A stretch of DNA of 64,000 nt from Cyclospora cayetanensis (Eukaryota > Apicomplexa > Conoidasida > Eucoccidiorida > Eimeriidae): positions 1 through 64,000 of the forward strand of contig NW_020312111.1 in the NCBI RefSeq assembly GCF_002999335.1. Reading direction: 5' to 3'. The stretch's first letter is position 1, and the number at the start of each line of letters is the position of its first letter. A model generated the notes under the pieces. That model had not been told where the DNA came from. It saw only the letters and a program-made list of their open reading frames with translations, and ran no database searches. This document shows, piece after piece, positions 56,401-64,000 of the stretch. The position numbers and the translations under genes were made by a program.

Positions 56401-59400
56401 GAAATAATTGCAGGCAGCAAGAATATGGTCACCATGTACCGGTGAGGCCGGCTTCAGTCTTCAAGCTACCGCACGAAGAATGTTCAGTATTTTGCCCATC
56501 TGAGATTTTTTTGCTGGTTTTGGCGTCTTCTGCAGTACGTCACAATGCAACCTTTTGTTTCCCCAAAACACTCTCTCGACCTTCTAGCAGTTCATTGTAG
56601 TGCCGCACAACAGCTATCTTTCACAAGTGTTCACAGAGTTTTTGGACCGTGCATGCCTCTGATGCATTTGACGTACATGTTCCCGGTTTCACTGCCACCA
56701 TTCAGAATGACAAAATTGTAAAACATGACTCGTTCACAATGGCATCCTATGGTTCAAATCACAGGCGGGACAAAGTCGTCTGCACAATTCCACTTTTCTC
56801 GGCAGTTTCGTTTTGCGTAAGGCACATGACTAGGATCTTTTGGGCCGCGACTGGGTTCCCAGTACGGTGAAAGAGCTGTCACCGTCTTTCTGGTAGCCTT
56901 GTTGCGTCCTTTGCCAAAAGGGAATGAACTGAAATACCCAGTTTGTTAGTAATTAAAGCCGCTCAGCTCTACTAAACCAAGCCCTGTGAGCAGCCTTCCA
57001 GTTCCTCACAGCATTTGGACTATTCTGAATGTGAGCACTATTTTTGGGGTGCCTGAGGTCAAGGATCAGGCTAGCATCAATGTCGTTTTCGACAGACTCA
57101 ACAGATATGCCCATTTCATCTCTTGCCTTAGTTCTGCCAATGCTTAGGAAGCCGATCAGTTACTTCTAGCTCGTATCTGGAGGCTCCCAGAATTTTCAAG
57201 AATAGCATAACGGATAGGGCTCGGAAATTTGTTAGAGCGCTCTGGTATGCCAACATGACCGCGTACGAAATCGACCTCAATATGAAAATTGTGAGCCATT
57301 CCAAGGCAGGTAGGCAAACAGAGAACATTGAACACAGCTTTTTGCAGACTGTATGACCCTACGCTCACACAAAGCCCAGTTGCTAGGCTCTAGCTTCAGT
57401 GTTATGCCTATTTAACCTAAAATGCAACACCGCGCCTGTATACTCTTTGCAAGCTCATGCCACTAATCTACACTACGAAGGCCCTTTCTGGTTAGAGCCT
57501 GAACCAGGTGGTTTGACATCACTAGTCGCCGTTAGCAGTAGAACAATCCAGGGAGCAGCTAACCGGTGTTCACGAATGTATGCGCAAAGCTCAGAGAGAT
57601 GAATGAGGAGCCATGGTAGACGGCGGCTGATTATGTGTCTGGCGGCTGGAGCTATGGCTTTAGTGGATCGGCAGGCTTCAAGCAGTGGGCCAGATAATGG
57701 CCAGAAGAAGTATGAGACCAGGTGGCAAGGACTTTTTGCCATCCCCTTACAAAATAAACTTCTTTTCTATCTATTTCCGTGAGAATTAGAGATGCAACAG
57801 GGCTATCGATATTGGCTTCCTAAAAAAGCTTTGAAACTTCCTCATTTATTTGCAGATTTACCGCGCATGCATGCAATCTGTGCGGATGCGAAGTGTTCAG
57901 AGGAGGCCGTAGAAACGCTGGATTCTTTGACTATTGAGCATCCAGGACATGATAGATGGAAGCTTCTAGTAATGCAAAATGGTCTGGGTTACGCCCTCAG
58001 CGGTTCTCAGATGACTTTCCTGGGCTTTGGTGCAGTAGGAGAGGTTGTGGCATGCTGTGGCTATTAACGCTAGTCGCTGCGAACGGTGGCTGCCGTGGTT
58101 TTTGATAATTGTCCTCCCCGAGCACGTGTTCTATCAAACTGCCTTGGCTACGCCCTAACAATTTTTGCTACATTGACCAAAGTTAGCTAAGAGTGACTCA
58201 AGAGGAAGTTATTTACCTGATCTTGTGCTTTGTTCTTGCGGAATAAAATTAGTCTAATTCAAGAAAACGCCATGTTGCTTTGAGTGTCCCAGATGCTATA
58301 TGCAAGAAAAGCTCTAACTGTCTTGAGCTGTCTCACTACATTTATCTAAGAAATCGAAGGGTGTGGGCAGGGGGAACAGAGAGCTCTTCGAGAAGCACTT
58401 AGCAACCTTTCATCAAGCTTGCATTGAGTTTGGGGCTAAGTGTTTTTCTACGTGGAACTTCGATGGGGAGTCACCATGAGAATCTGATGAGCTCCCCCTT
58501 CCCTATCTGCGTCACGTAGAAGAAGACACTTGGAGAAAGACGGAGGGAGGGAAGGGATACAAGTTGCTAGTGAGAAAAGCCCTGTAGGCATCTACTCGTA
58601 CCGAGAAAATGGAGTGATTCAAGGAGGAAAGCTTTTACCCGTTCAGGTTTCCTGTGGGTGTAAAGGCTTAGGAGTTATACACAACCTCAAATCGATACAA
58701 AGAAACTTGATGGCATAAAAAATGGCCCTAATTGTGGTGATATTTGTAAGCCGTGCGTGCATCGGAGAGGCCTCGGTGGTCGCAATACGCGATTTACTAC
58801 CGTCTTTTGCTACGACTGCATCTTATGAAGTGGTAACAAAGGACGCAGTAGTGGATAGTAGCTTTATGCTTGATTAAGTGGAAAGCAAAAGTGAGGCGGA
58901 GAAGCCTTCTGTCGGGGCTTTCTGCCTTCCGCCTAGTGGTGTGGCAGCCGCCGTTCCCTTTTCCTCATTCTTGTTCCTCATTCCCGAACCACCTTTTATT
59001 CGCTGAAGTGAATAATCATTTTCACGGAAAATAAGGGCAAATACGAGAACAGGAGGTGAGCTCACTGCTTGCGGCTCCCTTCCGGAGATGACAGCATGCA
59101 CAACACACACCGAATGCAAAGATTTTTTGGTTTCCTGCCGTTTCCAGAGAAATTTCAGGCGCGTTTGCATTCTGCCATCTACATTTTTCTGGAAAAGTGG
59201 TCCAGCTGCCCGTTTTCTTGAGCTTGCTCCACATCCCTTTCTCAAGCAGCTTGGTCACAGATGTTGTACTGCATAACACTTGGGGGTTTGTCTTGAGTGT
59301 TAAACGAACCCGGAGATGACACGCTCATGGATGTTGCTGGAACGCGCAAAAACAGAGGAAGCCAAAGCGCAAAACCCTGCTGAGGCCCTCGTGTGTGGAA

Positions 59401-59623
59401 TAGAGGCGGAAATCCATTGGATTTGTGCTCCATTCTACGGACTTTCCCACTATTGCGAAGCACTTTCTCTTCCTGTTTACTTCAGTTCCCATATATGTGT
59501 ACACACGAGAGGCTTTATCCTTCCATTAGCCGAAGCGTGCTGCACGCGGGGCAGCTTCATTGCCTCTCGCATACACCGTTTTTGCGTGTGTGCGGTTCAG
59601 GATCTCTATCCTGTCTGCACAAG
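53445..59623. other. Long gene-poor region with repeat remnants
   Basis: About 6.2 kb without a supported gene. It holds the second copies of the dispersed repeat (53875-54120 and 55040-55150; compare 44.1-44.6 kb), separated here by about 900 bp instead of lying next to each other. ORFs are all short and lack family motifs. A possible upstream exon of the next gene could lie after 59300, but I could not support one. Confidence 0.55.
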
Positions 59624-60495
59624 ATGGCGCACATGGGCTTGATCGCACACTCGGGTTGGTTTACCAAGTCTGTGTGGGCCAGCATTTTCGGCGTCGTTGC
59701 TCTCGACAAATACGCCAGATGGTTAGCGCTCACCAACACTGTGAACACTCATTCAGAGCCCTGCGTTGCCTATGCGCTTCTTGCTTCTAAAGCTAATCTT
59801 CAAGCAAGTGCATAGGTTTTTCTTGTGTCATTGTCGTCCTTGTTGCCCTTTTCTTGGTGCCCTCTTGCATTTGAGCAACGCCCGCTACGTCATTTTAATT
59901 GCTCTTTCTCTTTGCAGCCATGCTGCTCTCCTTTAGTTCCAGAGTGGCGTGCGCCTTTCGAGTGTTTCTGTGGCTGTTTTCGCTTGGTCGTTGCAAGCCT
60001 CTGCTTGAAAGCCTTCTGCTATTTCCCGCCTCGTAGTGCTCTTCAGTCTGTTCGTGCCCAACGACCAAATCGTCATTGATGAGAACTTTTGGTCTTCGTA
60101 TCCAGTATTGGGGGTCTCAAGTGCTACAGTCAGTATGTACACCCACCGATTCTTTCACTCTCATTTTCGCTGTGTTTCCTCACTCATTATGGCTAACTTG
60201 CAGGTGTTACGGCATCCCGGATTACCACAATTACAACTTAACCTGCTGGCCGTATGCGCTGGAGCGGGCTAACCTTAAGCGGTAAGTGGCAGTGCGGCGT
60301 CGCTTAAACCCAGCTGGTGTAGTGTAGTGAGCAGGAAGTTGTTTCTTTGAGCTCGTCTATTTGCTTTGCTGGAAGACTCTGCTGGTCCGCACCCTGCACG
60401 TGTACCGCGGTGTGAAGCCCACGTGGGAACAGCCAAAAGAAGTGTACGAGCGAGGGGCACCAAAAGAACACATGACATTGTTCCCTTCTGGCTGA
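59624..60495 (+). CDS. Small multi-exon gene of unknown function with a possible membrane segment
   Basis: ATG 59624 starts MAHMGLIAHSGWFTKSVWAS, followed by IFGVVALDKYARWLA, which may span a membrane. The frame reaches CTTCAA|GCAAGT at 59803, a possible GC donor. Further exon-like pieces follow: 59918 onward (PCCSPLVPEWRAPFECF), 60047 to about 60118 (LFVPNDQIVIDENFWSSYP), 60204-60284 (CYGIPDYHNYNLTCWPYALE, then RANLKR before CG|GTAAGT) and a last exon ending 60495 (TLLVRTLHVYRGVKPTWEQP, then KEVYERGAPKEHMTLFPSG). Each piece looks like real protein, but phases between the third, fourth and fifth do not close with good splice sites. Size and the single hydrophobic segment would suit a small mitochondrial membrane protein, a guess only. 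I do not recognise the family. Confidence 0.45.
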
Positions 60496-61459
60496 ACAGA
60501 TGGGCAGTTGAACATAACAGGGCTGAAGCCACGCTGGGGTGCGTGCCGCGACATTTGTTCTCAGTCATGGCGTCGACCCAGACTCCGTCGACTTGGCACG
60601 CGAATCATGAAGAGCACGTAGTATTCGAATCGTGCGGCTGACCACAATGGGGGCCTACTAAAAGTGTCGTCAGTCTATTGCCCAGCTGCCTATTCATGAG
60701 GCAGGCGACCCCTGCTTGCTAAAGCACATTTATCCGAGAAACAGCTTCCGGTTCCGTAGTGCGCCCCCGCGGCGCATCGCCGCACCTCAAGCATAAAGCA
60801 ACTATCTAGAATCACTACATCTCGACCCTGTATTACACTGGCGGCTGTATCGTGGTAATGCCGTCCGACCAGCGAACTGGCGAGTTCAACTTTTTTGGAA
60901 CTGACCAAAGTGCTAGTAGGTCTGCCCTGACACCTCTACTTCGCTACGTCAGCACGCCACTGTACTCCCATCGCACATCCAGTACGCCCCAAGACAACTT
61001 CTCTTTTAAAATAGCGACAGAAAAAGCCACTTAAGGCATAGACACAATGATTGTTGCACCCTTGCGTCGGAGCCGGCAAAATCTTAAGTTGCTTCACGAC
61101 CACCCGGCTCGAACTTCACCGCGATCGGGGCCTGAAGATCCCCTTAGCGCTAGCGTCCTAAAATGGCACCTCCATATTCACGACGAACACCACAAACATC
61201 AACGGGGAGCAGGCGGCTCCAGCAAAAGTACGCTATGGCTAAGACTGAAAAAGTGAGCCAAGAATAAATCCTGAGCAAAACTTAGGATTCGTCGACGCCA
61301 AAGCTACCAAGTGCATAACGAGAGATCGAAATCTCGAATGCCTGTAGAGGTACATTGCTTCACCTCTGGTCTGGAAACTCCAGTGGGTAACAATGATATG
61401 ATCTCCTTTGCATTTCAACTTCGGTAGATGTCCCGCTAGCGTGCAACTTCAAGAGTAAC
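60496..61459. other. Intergenic, nothing recognised
   Basis: Only short ORFs; no recognised motif or repeat before the first 245-bp repeat copy. Confidence 0.5.
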
Positions 61460-61704
61460 ACTTCCATGGTTTTTCTCAGGCTCAGCCCCGCATAAGCGAG
61501 TCAGGAATTCGAAATAAACGAAACCAGTAACCCAAGACTAGGAATATGGAAGCCTGCATCGAGGAGCAAAACTCAACCCGATCCATTTGTTGTAGGGCGC
61601 TGCTGTTTTCAAATATACACCATCTGGTTCCGAGGAGCCTTGGATGCTTGTAGACAGCAGACAGGTCGCAGCAGCGCCAAAGCGCGCATTTGAACCCAGC
61701 GCCC
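61460..61704. repeat. ~245-bp repeat, copy 1
   Basis: It begins ACTTCCATGGTTTTTCTCAG and ends near TTTGAACCCAGCGCCC. It is nearly identical to the copies at 61990-62233 and 62381-62627, all in the same orientation. Unlike copies 2 and 3 it has one extra A in the CAGGAATTCG stretch. Confidence 0.95.
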
Positions 61705-61989
61705 GCACGCTAGCGTACCTTTTAAAGACAACGCCTGTGAACTAGGAAGCATTCCCATCGCAACCGGCAATCAGATGGTGATGCATGGTATCCTTGAACA
61801 TCGTCACTATTACTCGGACGAATGGGTGTTACAGGAAATTCTCATCAAGATGCCGGCTGCATACAGTAAAGGGGGCTCTTGCAGTTGCGCACAGTCATGG
61901 ATACTCACTCAACTAAAAGCCTGCCACATGGGATACAGGAACATACACAGGGATATTAGGTGGCACAACACTAAAGATGGTGAAGTGAT

Positions 61990-62233
61990 ACTTCCATGGT
62001 TTTTCTCAGGCTCAGCCCCGCATAAGCGGGTCAGGATTCGAAATAAACGAAACCAGTAACCCAAGACTAGGAATATGGAAGCCTGCATCGAGGAGCAAAA
62101 CTCAACCCGATCCATTTGTTGTAGGGCGCTGCTGTTTTCAAATATACACCATCTGGTTCCGAGGAGCCTTGGATGCTTGTAGACAGCAGACAGGTCGCAG
62201 CAGCGCCAAAGCGTGCATTTGAACCCAGCACCC
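61990..62233. repeat. ~245-bp repeat, copy 2
   Basis: Same element as 61460-61704, separated from it by 285 bp of unrelated sequence; the left edge ACTTCCATGG and the right edge GAACCCAGCACCC are sharp. Confidence 0.95.
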
Positions 62234-62380
62234 AAAAACGAGAAGATGACTAAACACACAATAAGGGTGTTTTAAACACGTGGGCACCTAAACATATGGC
62301 AAGGAATGACACATTCTCTACAGGATGCATCTAGGACAACATAGTACGACACAAACCAGAGACGCCATAGAGCAGATGAT

Positions 62381-62627
62381 ACTTCCATGGTTTTTCTCAG
62401 GCTCAGCCCCGCATAAGCGAGTCAGGATTCGAAATAAACGAAACCAGTAACCCAAGACTAGGAATATGGAAGCCTGCATCGAGGAGCAAAACTCAACCCG
62501 ATCCATTTGTTGTAGGGTGCTGCTGTTTTCAAATATACACCATCTGGTTCCGAGGAGGAGCCTTGGGTGCTTGTAGACAGCAGACGGGTCGCAGCAGCGC
62601 CAAAGCGCGCATTTGAACCCAGCACCC
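62381..62627. repeat. ~245-bp repeat, copy 3
   Basis: Same element, 147 bp after copy 2, with a 3-bp GAG insertion (CCGAGGAGGAGCC) and a few substitutions. On the minus strand, copies 2 and 3 read a shared peptide (CALWRCCD, YKHPRLL), but no start or known domain supports coding. Confidence 0.95.
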
Positions 62628-62932
62628 ACGATAAACGTCGCCAAAAGTAATGGAAGTCCTCATTTAGCCGATATGCAGCAGAAAGTCGTGGGCACACTTA
62701 AAGTGTAAAGGCTTGATTGCGTTTAATTCGAAAGTTCGTAGTTTCCGGCAAAGCCTTTTCCTGCTACTAAGCGCGAAAGGTAGACAATATAGGGCATCGA
62801 CGCCACACTGCAAGTATGCCAAAATGCAAACTTGCAGAAAGCTTCAATGCATCTGCATCTACCGCATTCACGAAACAGGGAAGCACCAACATTACGGAAC
62901 ACAATCTCGACCTAAGTCACGGGTCTGCGATA
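62628..62932. other. 3' flank of RPL3, nothing recognised
   Basis: Short convergent spacer that should carry the RPL3 3' UTR. Confidence 0.5.
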
Positions 62933-63556
62933 CTAATGCTTGATTTGGCCTTGCCTCGCTGACGAAGCGGCATTCTTCTTGAGTATTCCATAAAACTTAG
63001 CCTTTTCCTCAGATGTTTGGAAGCGCCCATGACCCCACTTGGAAGACGTGTCGATGAATTTCAGATTGATGGTTTCAAGAGCCCTGCGCGAAGTACGCGG
63101 CACGAGAGTCTTCCTCAGAGTAATAGGCCTCTTCTTGCTCCCAACAATGCATCCCTTAATCATGATGAAGTCGTTCTTAACTTCGCCGTAATGTGGGAAA
63201 CCACCCATGGGTGTGATCCTCTTCTCGGTGATATCAGCATCAGTGGAGCCATTGCGCGGGTCAGCGCCACTACCAATCCTGTAGACCTTCTTGTTCAGTT
63301 CTGTCCTGTGGAAGTAACCCTTCTGACCGTGGCGAGGCACCTGGAACTGCACACGGGCTGGATGCCAGGCACCAATGCAAGCGACCTTCCTCAGCCCTCT
63401 GTGCGTCTTGCGAGGCAGACGAGTTACCCCGAAACGAGACACAACGCCCTTTACTCCATGACCTTTTGTCACGCCGATCACGTCCAGCATTTCGTTCTGT
63501 TCGAAAACGGCGCTGACGGAAACCGGAGACTCGAACATTCTGGTCACGAAGTCGAC
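62933..63556 (-). CDS. RPL3: Ribosomal protein L3 (uL3), last exon; 5' part outside window
   Basis: uL3 is a core protein of the large ribosomal subunit near the peptidyl-transferase centre. The exon follows the acceptor TTTTCACAG and reads 207 codons to TAG at 62935-62933. Hallmarks are [78 protein letters not shown] and the C-terminal [20 protein letters not shown]. This is the cytosolic eukaryotic form, including the tryptophan-finger side region. It covers roughly the C-terminal half of a ~390-residue protein. Upstream bases 63557-64000 show no L3 coding sequence, so they are intron and the earlier exons lie past the right edge. Confidence 0.95.
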   Translation of the reverse strand, partial: VDFVTRMFESPVSVSAVFEQNEMLDVIGVTKGHGVKGVVSRFGVTRLPRKTHRGLRKVACIGAWHPARVQFQVPRHGQKGYFHRTELNKKVYRIGSGADPRNGSTDADITEKRITPMGGFPHYGEVKNDFIMIKGCIVGSKKRPITLRKTLVPRTSRRALETINLKFIDTSSKWGHGRFQTSEEKAKFYGILKKNAASSARQGQIKH

Positions 63557-64000
63557 CTGTGAAAAGGGGGATAGCAGAATTTTCCATGGCATAAGGTCAA
63601 CACACATGAATTGCGAAGCACCGAGTTACAATAATGAAAAGGGACGGGCCGCGACACCACAGCTCAGTTTCACGATACAGCCAAGTCATCAGGCAGTTTA
63701 CTCGATTAGAAATAGGAGCAGTAGTGAAAGACGCATATTCAAACATGACGATGCTCCCACCATATCCGCTAGGGGAGCATGAAGCATTTCAGAAGAAAAC
63801 ACGAGTTCCTTATTGTCATCGTCTGTAATTCCATGGGTTCGTTCAATATAAAAAGCATCCTCTAGAAACAAAGCCGATGAGGACTACGAAAGCTTAGAGG
63901 CTCCATCGACGGAAACAACGCTACAGTCTATCCACATGACATCAGAGCACGGCTTCGCCGGACCAAACGTTCGTCTACAACCCATGCCGGCTGCCCACCT
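63557..64000. other. RPL3 intron (partial)
   Basis: No uL3 peptide is visible in any minus-strand frame here; the intron continues beyond the window. Confidence 0.6.

Noticed and set aside
61680..61704. GGTTCAAAT word as part of a tRNA gene
   Set aside because: No acceptor, D or anticodon stems can be folded around it; it is kept only as a possible SINE hint.

Overview
The window is nuclear DNA of an apicomplexan parasite, most likely a coccidian of the genus Eimeria. The evidence is split genes with GT-AG introns, very dense CAG/CTG trinucleotide runs that code poly-Gln, poly-Ala, poly-Ser or poly-Leu inside otherwise conserved proteins, introns filled with simple satellites, and a secreted CGFS glutaredoxin of apicoplast type. 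All gene calls come from reading the translated sequence by eye; no database search was run.

Region 1 (1-31 kb) is repeat-rich. It starts with a 32-bp CTG/TTG minisatellite, followed by an almost complete GCN1 gene (+, eleven exons to 13513). Converging on it is a gene for an RWD-domain protein of the GIR2/RWDD1 type (-, 17094-15183); in yeast Gir2 binds Gcn1, so two partners of one translational-control complex lie side by side. Next come a weak candidate gene (17.1-18.5 kb), a leucine-rich-repeat protein with an F-box-like start (+, 18765-21843), a small coiled-coil ORF (23517-23969), and a multi-exon gene that resembles APC4, a subunit of the anaphase-promoting complex (+, about 24.07-30.75 kb). 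One APC4 intron carries about eleven copies of a ~130-bp satellite.

Region 2 (31-64 kb) is feature-poor in style: CAG runs become rare and gene-free stretches long. It holds tRNA-Ser(GCT) at 35835-35916, a CGFS monothiol glutaredoxin with a signal peptide (36536-37458), a leucine-rich-repeat protein (-, 39969-38048), a TDP2-type tyrosyl-DNA phosphodiesterase with a hydrophobic leader (41012-43333), a GOST-type seven-transmembrane protein (45961-48882), a TPR-less SGT1 with CS and SGS domains (51774-53444), a small unassigned multi-exon gene (59624-60495), and the 3' exon of ribosomal protein L3 (-, 63556-62933), whose 5' part lies beyond the window. Between them are a 44-bp minisatellite (43.4 kb), a diverged dispersed repeat (44.1, 53.9 and 55.0 kb) and three ~245-bp repeat copies (61.5-62.6 kb).

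The most unusual signal is a 14-bp near-palindrome, GGTGTAYNNACASC and close variants, found about fifteen times on both strands in exons and intergenic DNA, translated in several frames. Functionally the genes group into translational control (GCN1, GIR2-like, RPL3, tRNA-Ser), ubiquitin ligase and co-chaperone functions (APC4-like, F-box-like LRR protein, SGT1), and probable organelle maintenance (glutaredoxin, TDP2).
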